From Thermanaerosceptrum fracticalcis (lineage in GTDB: Bacteria > Bacillota > Peptococcia > DRI-13), in NCBI RefSeq assembly GCF_000746025.2, contig NZ_CP045798.1:854501-918500 (forward strand): DNA of 64,000 bases, read 5' to 3'. Positions 8,463 to 17,443 of this stretch are shown here, one piece after another; positions within the stretch are counted from its first letter, which is position 1, and each line of letters opens with the position of its first letter. Position numbers and translations under genes: made by a program. The notes below the pieces were generated by a model. That model searched no databases, was not told where the DNA came from, and saw nothing but the letters and a program-made list of their open reading frames with translations.

Positions 8463-8704
8463 AGGGTAGCTCTATTTTATAATCTTTTAAAAAACGACAA
8501 TTCCTTTAAAATAACAAAAAGGCTACTAAGATAGTTTAATAATTATCTTTTAGAGCAAGAGGATTAGTCACCACACTTAGTCCGTTCATTTTTACAACAT
8601 TGAAAAGAAGGAGTATTTTTTTCTATGATCAACCGCGTGCTTATTCCAGACTAGCGCGCAACTTTCAACTTGCAGCATAATCCGGGTACATCCAGCTTTT
8701 GCCG
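8463..8704. other. Intergenic stretch with a nine-codon orphan ORF
   Basis: AT-rich and without a supported gene. AGAAGGAG at 8607-8614 precedes ATG at 8625, which opens only nine codons (MINRVLIPD) before TAG. It is either a leader peptide or the head of a lost gene. Confidence 0.3.
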
Positions 8705-8731
8705 TGGTATAATGGGATTATACACAGGAGG
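8705..8731 (+). promoter_or_regulatory. Extended -10 promoter and ribosome site of the HTH gene
   Basis: TGGTATAAT (8705-8713) is an extended -10; no good -35 is seen 17 nt before it. AGGAGG at 8727-8732 is 7 nt before the ATG at 8740. Confidence 0.6.
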
Positions 8732-8739
8732 TAGTTACT

Positions 8740-10288
8740 ATGCCCTTTAGCCATAAACTCAATCATTTAATGGAAATCTTCGGAGTTTCAAACAACCGCC
8801 TGGCCAAGGCTTTATCCATCGATGCCTCCCTGGTCAGCCGCTGGCGGACAGGCAACCGCGTACCTGCCCAGGATAGTCCATACATAAAAAAAAATCGCCT
8901 TATACTTTTCAGAGCAGGCAAAGCTGGATTTTCAGAAGACTGCTCTCTGGGAAATTATGGGCCTGCCACCGGATAAATACAAAAAAACCGTCTTGCTGGC
9001 AGACCTGCTGCACCAGTGGCTCGCTGACCAGATTTTGCCCGATAACATGCTAATTGATAAATTTTTAGAAAAACTGCAAAATATAGATAATTTACGAGAC
9101 TTTTGCCTTTACCCCAGGGAAGAAACAGCTGTCCCCGCAGCCGTGCCCCTAAAGGCGGAAGTGTTTTACGGCCTCGAAGGTAAACAGAAGGGTGTCCTCA
9201 AATTTTTATCCGCTGTTCTAAAACAAAAAGCCCCCTGCACCCTGCTTTTGTACAGCGACGAAAGCATGGAGTGGTTCAGGGACGACAGGGCCTTTCTTGC
9301 AAACTTTATTTCCTTGTTTTTTGAGGTGATAAAAAAAGGTAACAGAGTGAAAATCATCCACACCATCAGCCGCGACATTTCAGAGATGTTTGCCGCCATC
9401 GATTTCTGGCTGCCTTTTTACATGACAGGAGCCATTGAACCGTACTACTGCCCCAGGTACCGGGAACATTATTTCCGGAGAACAATGTTTATTGCTCCGG
9501 GAATTGCTTCCCTGACCTCCGCTACCCTGCACGGTCTGGAAAAGAAAGCCGCCAACCTCTTGAGCACTGATATTAATTTCATCAAAACTCTCACTTGGGA
9601 ATTTAATGAATATTTAAACATGTGCCGGCCCCTTATGCGTGTCTTTGCCGGCACCAAATCAGCCCAACTGGAAAATCTTCTTACGGAATTTGCCGGGCAG
9701 GTCGGTGACTGTTTCAGGTTATCCAATGCCCTCTCTGTTAACACTATGCCGGAAGAACTTCTGGTCCGACTCCTGGACCGCTGGGTCTCCGATAAAAGAA
9801 CCAAAGAAAAGATTCTTTCTGTCCAGAATACAAGGAAACAGGTTTTTATCAATAATCTCCGACATCATTATTACACTGAAATCATAACCCTGCCCTCTCC
9901 TCAGGAAATAAAATCCGGACAGGTCCCCGTAGAAATGCCGGAACTGGCCGGAACCCCTGTCCTCTTTTACTCTCCAAAGGAATATCAACTGCACCTTGAA
10001 CACATCCTCCACCTGCTGGAAAGTTACAATAATTATCGACTATTTCTTTGCCACCGCAGCTTCCACCGGGACATCAGCCTGACGGTAAAGGACGAAACAG
10101 GTGTAATTATCATAAAAAAGGACCCGCCTTTTACCTTTTTTACCATCAACCAGCCAAACATGACCAACGCCTTTTACTGTTACCTGGAAGACTTTATTAA
10201 CGGCATCCCCCTGAAAAGTAGGGACAAACTGGAAGTTTTATCTTTGTTAAAAGCTCTTTGCCACGATATTGGAAAGAACGGCCCTTGA
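8740..10288 (+). pseudogene. HTH regulator of about 515 aa, split by +1 frameshift at an A9 run
   Basis: The first frame (8740-8976) gives an XRE-like HTH: NRLAKALSIDASLVSRWRTGNRVP. At 8886-8894 there are nine A. With eight A the text would read PYIKKIALYFSEQ and continue as LWEIMGLPPDKYKK into the second frame (8957-10288), giving one protein of about 515 residues. The large C-terminal part has no motif I can name; it may be a ligand-sensing domain. The break can be a sequencing error, a phase-variable tract or decay. As written, only a 78-residue HTH peptide would be made. The gene ends inside its own terminator stem. It is one of the few plus-strand genes here. Confidence 0.75.
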
Positions 10289-10316
10289 CCTTCCGGGCAA
10301 GGGCCGTTCTTTCTTT
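10273..10316 (+). terminator. Strong terminator of the HTH regulator gene
   Basis: AAAGAACGGCCCTTG (10273-10287) pairs with CAAGGGCCGTTCTTT (10298-10312), a perfect 15-bp stem followed by a T-rich run. The TGA stop lies inside the left arm. Confidence 0.9.
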
Positions 10317-10322
10317 TCATTT

Positions 10323-11320
10323 CTATTTTCCCCCGGGGGGAAGCCCCTGGAGGGAATTAATCAGGATGGTAAAAAGCTCGCTGCCGGACATGGTTTCAAT
10401 AGTAATGTCATCCATATAGGCATCTACATAGAGCAAATTATGCATGCCGCAAAAGATGACATAACATTCATGGCATTGTGGGCTGATAAGGTTTGGGTCA
10501 ACTCCCTTTCCCTCTCGGCAAGCTGCTTTAACCTTTCTTCAATATTTTTCACATCATTATTCCTGCTCCCGTAGCCTTTTAAGGCCGCTTCCAGCAGGGC
10601 TTTTTCCTCTTTTACGGCAATGTAATCCACCTGCCTTTGCTTGACCCACTGGCTTTGGGCTTCAAGTTCTGCCTCCTTCTGGGCTTTGTCAACCTGCAGC
10701 AGGTATTTTTCATAGTCTTTTTGTTGAATGGAATTTTCTAAATATTTTATGTGTTCCTCATACTGATTTTTCAAGATTTTGTAGCCGGGGTCACTTTTAT
10801 CCGCCGTTTTTTCCCCTTCATCCCATTGTTTTTTTATGCTGGCCAGTTCAGCCAGGAGTTTGCTTTTTTCCGCCTCCGGCATTTTTTCCGCTTCAGTGTA
10901 CCCTTCCAATAAAATGAGGGGTGCGTCCAACAAAAGCCCTACAGCAAAGCCCGTGAAGAGGACAAGGCCGTGGTCGTCGGTATAAGGAATTTTTCTCTGC
11001 AGCAGGCGGGATAAATCCTTGCTGGCCAGCCTGGCAAATTTAAAAAGCCAGGTTTTCTTCCCTTCCCCTATGAGATAACTGACCGCAAAAGAAATCAACA
11101 GCACGACAAAATACTTGTCAATCTTATTACGGGCCTCAGGGAAACGGCTGTAGTTGGCAAAATTATTGGCGATAATCAACCCTACGCCACCCCCGGCCAG
11201 TAACAGAGCATAGGACTTTTCCCGCAAGGCTTCATAAGCCTTTTTAAATTCAGGTACCATGTCTTTGATAGGCTGGAGGGCTTTAGCCCAACCTTCCTCC
11301 CTAAGTAAAAAAAGAACCGT
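10323..11320 (-). pseudogene. Membrane protein with coiled coil, damaged at both ends
   Basis: The readable frame carries two hydrophobic stretches (YALLLAGGGVGLIIANNF; FVVLLISFAVSYLIG), a third (LVLFTGFAVGLLLDAPLILL) and then about 130 residues of charged coiled coil (EAEKMPEAEKSKLLAEL to LKQLAERERELTQTL). The current frame ends at 10424 in an unlikely Cys/Met tail. A neighbouring frame from about 10500 to a stop at 10323 reads MHNLLYVDAYMDDITIETM and ends LQGLPPGGK, which looks like the true C-terminus. So there is a -1-type frameshift near 10490-10510. The N-terminal part beyond about 11320 is antisense to an ArsC-like fragment and is not real. I do not know the family. Confidence 0.55.
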
Positions 11321-11536
11321 TTGCCGAAGGTAAAAACAATGACCACTAACAGCCAAACTTACAAAAAACTCCAGCCCAATCTCGGTAATATGCAGGAAGA
11401 AAAGATCATAGGCCTTATTCAAGAAAATCCTTCAATAATGGTTCGTCCCATTCTGACAGACGGTCAACATTTAATTACCGGCTTTAAGGAAACTGTTTAT
11501 CAAACTTTTCTGGAACAAATAACTTTCAAAGGATAA
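11321..11536 (+). pseudogene. C-terminal fragment of an ArsC/Spx-like protein
   Basis: TNSQTYKKLQPNLGNM, then KIIGLIQENPSIMVRPIL and HLITGFKE, match the second half of the ArsC/Spx/YffB thioredoxin-like family (the ENP-x-x-x-x-RPI pattern and a GF-E ending). The N-terminal half with the catalytic or redox Cys is missing. The fragment abuts the broken membrane gene on the other strand, so a rearrangement junction lies at about 11320-11345. Confidence 0.55.
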
Positions 11537-11861
11537 AGAAAATATGGCAATTGTAAACGTGGGAAAACTTTTTGCCAAAAACAGCTTCCAAGGACGCAAT
11601 CACACCGTACAAATCAACAGGTTCTTGCAAGGTTCCAATAAACGCCTCCTTTTCTGTCCTGATTTCCAGTTCCATGGGTGAACCCGCAAAAATAGCAATT
11701 GATTTGACATTCGCGCAAGGAATAATATTTATTACATTCCTCGATTTTTTGCGACTTTGAACAAAGGTTAGCGATTCATCTGTTATTGTCAGTATATATG
11801 GCTCAGACTTGAAAAAACCAGTTTTCAAATTTAGTTTGAAATGTATTAGGGTATCACCCAT
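11526..11861 (-). CDS. Small PH-like domain protein (unknown function)
   Basis: A 111-residue protein. Start ATG at 11861 is chosen for GAGGTGAAGGTA just before it; the frame is open further upstream, but without a site. The pattern (FKSEPYILTITDESLTFVQ, then NIIPCANVKSIAIF and MELEIRTEKEAFIGTL) resembles bacterial PH-like beta-barrels, with alternating strands and a final helix (DLYGVIASLEAVFG). I infer the fold from pattern only. It has no signal peptide or membrane segment and converges with the ArsC fragment, overlapping by 11 nt. Confidence 0.55.
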   Translation of the reverse strand: MGDTLIHFKLNLKTGFFKSEPYILTITDESLTFVQSRKKSRNVINIIPCANVKSIAIFAGSPMELEIRTEKEAFIGTLQEPVDLYGVIASLEAVFGKKFSHVYNCHIFFIL

Positions 11862-11980
11862 TACCTTCACCTCATAGGTTAACAATACTAGTATCTGGCA
11901 TATAAAAACAATAAGACCGGCACTTTTGTCATTGACATTTTCTTTGTCATGGGTTAGTGACAAAATTGTTGTATCAAAAG

Positions 11981-12002
11981 TAAACCCCGGGGTTACCCCA
12001 GG
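11981..12002 (-). terminator. Possible terminator of the receiver-PAS-GGDEF gene
   Basis: On the minus strand CCTGGGG-TAA-CCCCGGG can form a tight stem with one G-U pair, followed by GTTTACTTTT. It lies 17 nt after the GGDEF stop. Confidence 0.4.
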
Positions 12003-12019
12003 GTCGCTAATCTTAATAG

Positions 12020-13046
12020 CTATTCACATTCATTCATATACCGCACACAGTTCCTGCCGGCAGCCTTTGCCTCATACATCATGTTGTCTGCCTTATTCAC
12101 CAATGTATCAACCGTGTCCCCCGGACAGTAACCGGCAACTCCGAAACTGGCATTTATACGACCTACGCCCGGTATATCCATTTTGCTTAAACTTTCCCGC
12201 AGTTCTTCCGCTAAACAGGCCGCATTTTTTACTGTTGTATCCGGCCAGAAGTATAACAAATTCCTCCCCGCCCCAGCGGGCCAGGGTATCTATTTTGCGG
12301 ATCCTGTTCTTAATCAATTCAGCCATGCTTTTAACGTCTCCCCGTAATCGCAAAAGCTGTAAATTTATTTCCACAGGATACAGGGAACCGTCCTTCCGGC
12401 GGTGCACTGTGTTAAATAAGACCTGCTCCTGTTCCCCGCTGACCAGAGGGGAAAGGAGTTCCCTGAAGCTCTGCAGGTTAAGTTCGGGCTTGAGATCAAG
12501 GGGTGTCATGGTGTTCAGTTCTTCGATTGTATATCCCAGGTTTTTTCTGGCAGCGCGGTTTACAGCAACAAATTTTAAGGACTTCGGATGAAAAATATAG
12601 AGTTCATTCAAGGAGTTTTCAAAAAGCCGCTCAAACATTCTGGCATGGGTATTTGCTTCATGATGTTTCAAAGCCATTTCCACTGTGGATAGCAATGCAG
12701 CTTTATCTATGCCTTTTAACACGAACCCATAAGCCTTAACCTCTTTTATTTTATCAATAATTTCCCCGGATGTGTTGGCGGTGAGAAATACAACGGGAAT
12801 ATCCCGGGATTTAATTATTCTGCGGGCGTCATCTATTCCGTCCATTTCCCCCGCCAATTCGATATCCATCAGAACCAGGTCCGGCGGAAAGCCGCCACTT
12901 ATCTTTTGCACCGCTTCTTCCCCTGTAATAGCGGTTTCTATCTCATACCCGCATTTATGCAAGAAATCTTCTACAATCTTAGCAGTTAAGCGGCTGTCTT
13001 CCACCAGCAGTATCTTCTTATTTTTTTTGCATATTATCTATTCGCA
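12020..13046 (-). pseudogene. Receiver-PAS-GGDEF response regulator, broken
   Basis: Seen in order: a receiver domain (ILLVEDSRLTAKIVEDFL, phosphoacceptor in LVLMDIELAG, LTAN, the K of FVLKGIDK), a PAS domain (ENSLNELYIFHPKSLKF and VEINLQLLRL) and the second half of a GGDEF domain (RWGGEEFVILL, then PDTTVKNAACLAEEL to MMYEAKAAGRN). Three lesions are visible. An A8 run at 13021-13028 puts a stop directly after the ATG (seven A would give MQKNKKILLVEDS). The first half of GGDEF is missing between RLRGDV and SMAELIKNR. An extra G near 12247 shifts the frame inside the domain. Diguanylate cyclase activity is not expected. Confidence 0.75.
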
Positions 13047-13131
13047 TTTATTACCACCCAAAATTATCGCTTTACTCCACCAATTATTTACAGTTTAAAC
13101 CTCGCCACAGAGAACTCAGCTTCTCGGCCAT

Positions 13132-13779
13132 TTACGCCTGAGCCTGGGCAGTTTGGGCTACCCCTTCCAGAGCTTTGGCAGTTTTTGTAACATTATTGGC
13201 AATTTCCTGAGAAGAAGTGGCTTCTTCAATGGCTGCCGCCACTCCTTCAATGGCGGTATTCACTTCACCGATGGATGAGGCAATTTGGGAAGCTGCGGCG
13301 GCAAATTCTTCGGTAAGGGCTTTGACAAACCGCGCGTCTTCTGCATACTGTTCACCGGTTTTTTCCAGCATATCATAATCGGGAGCTACTTTATCATCGA
13401 TAAATTGAAGGATCTCCCCTGCATTGGCAGTGAGTTTATCAACGGCTGCCCGTACTTTTTGGATGACATTTTGGATGCTGCTTGCCGTCTGGGCCGAATG
13501 AATGTTCGACCAGCTTTCTCACCTCTTCCGCCACCACGGCAAAGGGTCATCTGTCAGCAGAATGTCCTTCACATTCCCCCGCATCCTTTGATATGATTCT
13601 ACAATAATTGCCATTTCACCTAAAGGGACTGTCATCGTTTCGTAAAGTTTTATGTCCAGATTGTCAATTTTTCTGATGTTGTGCACTCCGAAGCTGCCTA
13701 AAGCTAAGGCAATAAAGGCAACGACTAAAAAACCGCCGATGAGCTTGGTGCGTATTTTTAAGTTGTTATACCAATTCAC
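13132..13779 (-). pseudogene. Methyl-accepting chemotaxis protein, collapsed
   Basis: The N-terminus (MNWYNNLKIRTKLIGGFLVV, transmembrane helix 1 and the start of a four-helix sensor) is intact to about residue 75. It then joins, out of frame, the signalling-tip sequence FAVVAEEVRKLVEHS. A direct duplication of ATTC (plus strand GAATGAATG, 13496-13504) breaks the frame again. Without it the text runs HSAQTASSIQNVIQKV and on to the C-terminal AAIEEATSSQEIANNV. Over 300 residues (most of the sensor, the second membrane helix, HAMP and half the signalling hairpin) are missing. It is non-functional as written. Confidence 0.8.
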
Positions 13780-13791
13780 TGGAATGCCTAC

Positions 13792-16407
13792 TTATTTCTT
13801 AAAATTCTTAGCTTTTAAAACTGTCATCAAATGTTCAATACATCCCCTTTCCTTAATAAACGCCAGAAATATTTCAACCGCATCAGGATCAAACTGCGTC
13901 CCCGCATTTCTTTTTATCTCAGCAATTGCCTCTTTCCTGCTCATGGCTTTGCGGTACGTACGGTCGCTGGTCATGGCGTCATAAGTGTCCGCCACAGCCA
14001 AAATGCGGCAGAGTAAAGGTATTTCTTCTCCTTTTAATCCCCGGGGATATCCCTGTCCGTCCCAGCGCTCATGGTGGCACAGGATGTAGTCGGCAATAGA
14101 AGCCAGCTCCGGGGTATTTTGAGCAATGCGGTAACCGATTTCGGGATGTTTTTTTATCTCCTCCCATTCTGCGGAAGTCAAAGGTCCGGGCTTTTGTAAG
14201 ACACTTTCTTTAATACCCACTTTGCCGATGTCATGCAGTACTGCCAGCAGAGCCAATTCATCCAGTTCTTTGACGGAAAGCTTCATTCTTCTTCCTATCA
14301 TCAGGCAATAATTTTTCAGGCGTTCGGCATGTTCCTTCGTTTCTGTGCTTTTGGCATACAGGGTGGCAAGGAGGGTATTGATAATGGCGCTACGGTAACT
14401 TTTGCCCTCCATTAATTTTCTGCGGTACATCCATTCCTCGGCTTCTTTGATAGTTTGCCTAAGGATTTCTGATTCTTTTGTCCTCACTGCATAACCCATG
14501 GCTATGCTCAATTGCACCTTTCCGCCGCTTACTTGCAAACACCTGTTTTTGATCCTCTTCATGATTTCTTCTGCAGTTTTGGCCGTAGTCCGGGGCAGCA
14601 GGATGAGGAATTCGTCCCCGCCCCAGCGGGCGATGATGTCTTCTTTGCGGCAGCTTTCCTTTATGATCTCTGCCGCTTTTTTCAAAAGCTTGTCCCCCTC
14701 TTCGTGGCCGAAGACATCGTTAGCCAGTTTCAGCCCGTTGACATCCCCTATGATTACCGCCAGGGGCAGTTCCCGGGACATATCCAGCCGCTTGACTTCT
14801 TCTTCTATGAACCTGCGGTTGTAAAGGCCGGTCAGTGGGTCATGGTAGCTCAGGTAGAGGATTTTTTCCTGCTTTTCTTTTTCCTGGGTAACATCGCGGA
14901 AAACCATGACTACACCGAAAGTTTGACCTTTCTCGTCTTTGATGGGAGCTGCACTGGCAGCGATAGGGATCTGGCGACCTTCTTTATTGATCAGTGCTGT
15001 ATGGTTAGCCAAGCCGATAGTTTTTCCCGTCCGTAGCACTTTAGCTACCGGTTCTTCAACCTCTTGGCCGGTATTTTTACTGATCAGCTTGAACACCTCT
15101 GCAAAGGGCCTGCCTTTTGCTGCTTCTTCACTCCAGCCCGTTATTTCTTCCGCTGCCCTGTTAAGGGCCGTTATCCTGCCTGCCTGGTCGGTGGTGACCA
15201 CGCCGTCGCCGATGGAAAGGAGGGTGGTACGCAGCAGTTCTTTTTCCCGGTGCAGTTCTCCTTTATACTTCTCCCGGTCAGTAACATCAAAGATAATGGA
15301 AAAAAGCAATTTCCTTCCGCTATGAGTTACAGGGCAGAAATAAACGTCAACCAGCCTGATTTCCCCGCTCTTCAAGCGGTGAGGAAAAACAAAATACCTC
15401 TCTTTTCCCCGGAGGGCCAGAAGCCGCAGTCTTTCTACCTCTTCCTTGGGCAGCATGTTGATGTCCTGGATATGCATGCTAATGAGTTCTTCCCTGGTAT
15501 AGCCGTAAAAAGCACAGGCAGCGGGGTTGGCTTCCACAATTTTGCCGGTTATTGGCTCGATGAGGAGCATGACAGCGGTATGTTCATTGAACATGGTCTG
15601 CAGGCGGCGGAGGAGTTCTTCCCTTTCTTTTTCTGCCTTTTTCTGCAACGTGATATCTTTGCTTGCGCCCACCAGGTATTTTGCTTTTCCATTTTCAAAT
15701 ACAGGAGTGAGGCTTGTCAGCCAAACTCTTTCACCAGCGGGAAGCTCGAGGGTTTCTTCATAAATTATGGCCGTCCCGGCCTCCACGCACCGCCGGTAGT
15801 TAACCTCAATATTTTCGCCTATTTCTTTCCCTGCCAGTTCAACAGGGGTTTTGTCATGCAGTTCCTCCAGACTGAAACCTGTCAATGTCTGATGGGCGGC
15901 GTTATTTCTGATGTAGCGGAATTCACCGTTTTCCACCCTTACAAGGAACATGGCGTCCTGGGTGCCTTGGAACACGGTTTCCAGTTCTGTGGCCAATTCT
16001 CGAATCTTTTGTTTTTGCATCTCTAAAGTTTGTATACGTTCCATTTCCAAGGTGATGTCCTGAAAAATGGTAGTGAAATACCCTTTTAGAGGAGCAAAAG
16101 CGGTTATTTTATACCAGCGCCCCAGAGGCTCTGTATATTGAGTGAAATCCTGCCTTTCGCCGGTCAAGGCTACCTTGCCGTAAAAATCCACCCAGTCAAA
16201 ACCGCTGCTTCTGATGCCTGGCAGGACTTCCGTCACCCTTTTCCCAAGGATAGCTTCCCTTCTTAACCCGGTCATTTCTTCAAAAGCAGGATTTATATCC
16301 AGAAAGATATAGTCTTTGGCTTCGCCCCGGTCATTTAGCAATATTTTGTGGTAAGCATAGCCGAAGGGCGCCTGCCGCAAAATTTCCTGCATAAATTTTT
16401 CTTCCAT
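13792..16407 (-). CDS. PAS(x4)-GGDEF-HD-GYP cyclic-di-GMP signalling protein
   Basis: 871 residues and intact. Four PAS-type repeats occupy about 1-505 (for example GYAYHKILLNDRGEAKDYIF, FRYIRNNAAHQTLTGFS, IVEANPAACAFYGYTREEL, ITALNRAAEEITGWS). A GGDEF domain follows at about 515-680, starting DPLTGLYNRRF and with the catalytic RWGGDEFLILLP. An HD-GYP domain occupies about 690-855, with HDIGKVGI, HHERWDGQGYP and DTYDAMTSDR. The protein has no membrane segment, so it should sense through cytosolic PAS ligands or redox state. It has both the synthase and the phosphodiesterase signatures for c-di-GMP; which dominates cannot be told. It starts 3 nt after a 35-codon ORF with a strong ribosome site and may be translationally coupled to it. 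Confidence 0.92.
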   Translation of the reverse strand: MEEKFMQEILRQAPFGYAYHKILLNDRGEAKDYIFLDINPAFEEMTGLRREAILGKRVTEVLPGIRSSGFDWVDFYGKVALTGERQDFTQYTEPLGRWYKITAFAPLKGYFTTIFQDITLEMERIQTLEMQKQKIRELATELETVFQGTQDAMFLVRVENGEFRYIRNNAAHQTLTGFSLEELHDKTPVELAGKEIGENIEVNYRRCVEAGTAIIYEETLELPAGERVWLTSLTPVFENGKAKYLVGASKDITLQKKAEKEREELLRRLQTMFNEHTAVMLLIEPITGKIVEANPAACAFYGYTREELISMHIQDINMLPKEEVERLRLLALRGKERYFVFPHRLKSGEIRLVDVYFCPVTHSGRKLLFSIIFDVTDREKYKGELHREKELLRTTLLSIGDGVVTTDQAGRITALNRAAEEITGWSEEAAKGRPFAEVFKLISKNTGQEVEEPVAKVLRTGKTIGLANHTALINKEGRQIPIAASAAPIKDEKGQTFGVVMVFRDVTQEKEKQEKILYLSYHDPLTGLYNRRFIEEEVKRLDMSRELPLAVIIGDVNGLKLANDVFGHEEGDKLLKKAAEIIKESCRKEDIIARWGGDEFLILLPRTTAKTAEEIMKRIKNRCLQVSGGKVQLSIAMGYAVRTKESEILRQTIKEAEEWMYRRKLMEGKSYRSAIINTLLATLYAKSTETKEHAERLKNYCLMIGRRMKLSVKELDELALLAVLHDIGKVGIKESVLQKPGPLTSAEWEEIKKHPEIGYRIAQNTPELASIADYILCHHERWDGQGYPRGLKGEEIPLLCRILAVADTYDAMTSDRTYRKAMSRKEAIAEIKRNAGTQFDPDAVEIFLAFIKERGCIEHLMTVLKAKNFKK

Positions 16408-16410
16408 CCT

Positions 16411-16518
16411 TTACCCTCCTATCCTGGTCCGGAAGTTCTTTATATCTAAGGTACTGATATATACGGCTGCGGAAGTTGTATAGTGTTTTTTCGCTAGGTT
16501 TATTTCGGCTTTTGTCAT
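16411..16518 (-). CDS. 35-residue ORF before the PAS-GGDEF gene
   Basis: GAGGAGG is 7 nt before ATG 16518, one of the best ribosome sites in the area. The peptide starts MTKAEINLAKKHYTTSAAV and ends NFRTRIGG. It stops 3 nt before the start of the large signalling gene, so it may be a leader that couples translation, or the remnant of a longer gene. I do not recognise it. Confidence 0.45.
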   Translation of the reverse strand: MTKAEINLAKKHYTTSAAVYISTLDIKNFRTRIGG

Positions 16519-16626
16519 AAAAAAATCCTCCTCATTTCGTGTTCTGAGGAAGATTATCCTACAATCCCTATCATGAAACCAGGTGGGTAAAAAACCTCTA
16601 CTTTCTGCGCTGGAATCAAGCATGTA

Positions 16627-17043
16627 TTATATGTCTTGTTCTAATTTCTTATGTAGTTCTCCAGTATGGTAGTTGTAATACCCTATTTGGCTCTCCCCCA
16701 GGATTTCTGCAAGAGATGTTATTGGAAAAATAATAACGGTATTATAATTTTTCTTCTGAGAAGTATATCTACCTCTATAGCAGAGTCCAGAGAACTTCGG
16801 ATGAAAAAATACATTTTCTACAATAAATTCTTGATTTGCGTTATGAAGTGTCAAACCTACACTTCCCGGCATTATTACTCTTTCAAAAGAATGTAACGCT
16901 GGCTCAACAATCTCTGCAACGTCAAAAGAAATAGGCACCCCACTTTTCTTTGAACATTCATACAACTTTTTTAGTGCTTCCAGGGTTACTTCATCAACGT
17001 CAACTTCATTATCAAGATTTGCGATATCCAAAGCCTGATGCAT
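16627..17043 (-). CDS. Hypothetical protein, about 138 aa
   Basis: A soluble acidic protein with no motif I can name. It starts with a helical stretch (DNEVDVDEVTLEALKKLYECS) followed by a beta-rich part (IMPGSVGLTLHNANQEFIVENVFF, then YNTVIIFPITSLAEIL). The later part has a coat- or sensor-like alternation of strands. Start ATG 17043 follows GGAGAG; an ATG at 17055 is 20 nt from its GAGGTG. A good promoter lies 150 nt upstream, so this is probably the first gene of the unit leading to the PAS-GGDEF-HD-GYP gene. Confidence 0.6.
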   Translation of the reverse strand: MHQALDIANLDNEVDVDEVTLEALKKLYECSKKSGVPISFDVAEIVEPALHSFERVIMPGSVGLTLHNANQEFIVENVFFHPKFSGLCYRGRYTSQKKNYNTVIIFPITSLAEILGESQIGYYNYHTGELHKKLEQDI

Positions 17044-17195
17044 CACTCTCTCCATAAAATTTGATGCACTTATATCACCTCTTCAGACTAATAAGGGGAG
17101 GGACACACCTGCTTAATTTGGTAGTTCTAATTCTATTTTTACGGTGTGAACAGACATGGTTTTCTCATCGTAAAATAATACAATGCTTTTATAAG

Positions 17196-17224
17196 ATTAT
17201 ACCATAGGCCCCTTTCAATCTCAA
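17196..17224 (-). promoter_or_regulatory. Promoter reading toward the signalling genes
   Basis: On the minus strand TTGAGA (17224-17219), a 17-nt spacer and TATAAT (17201-17196) with an extended -10 (TATGGTATAAT). It overlaps the end of a gene remnant. Confidence 0.65.
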
Positions 17225-17346
17225 TTGCCTATAGTCTTGACCATAGTATCGATTGCCTCTTTGCCGAAATCCTTTTGTTTGAACATATTAAGATTGGAAA
17301 GCTTCACCGGGGCCTTGTCAGGTTTTGTAACAATTAGTTCAGGGGG
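17221..17346 (-). pseudogene. C-terminal gene remnant, family unknown
   Basis: 41 codons are open (PELIVTKPDKAPVKLSN, then MFKQKDFGKEAIDTMVKTIGN) to a TGA. No start or ribosome site is present and an upstream stop closes the frame. The text looks like real coding sequence, but I cannot place it. It marks the right edge of the decayed island. Confidence 0.35.
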
Positions 17347-17413
17347 TTAACAAATTATGCATTTTCGGCGGAATGGTGCCTGGAATAGTGGAGCGTGCCC
17401 ACCTCTAAGAAAT

Positions 17414-17439
17414 GAAAAAGTCCCCGGTATGGGGACTTT
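17414..17439 (-). terminator. Terminator after hfq
   Basis: AAAGTCCCC pairs with GGGGACTTT around a short loop, followed on the minus strand by TTTTTC. It lies 5 nt after the hfq stop and closes the mutS-hfq unit. Confidence 0.88.
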
Positions 17440-17443
17440 CGTG

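Noticed and set aside
14512-16026. Plus-strand frames of 174 and 320 codons opposite the PAS-GGDEF gene
   Set aside because: They are antisense to a protein with clear PAS and GGDEF motifs and read as low-information, Phe/Gln-rich text.
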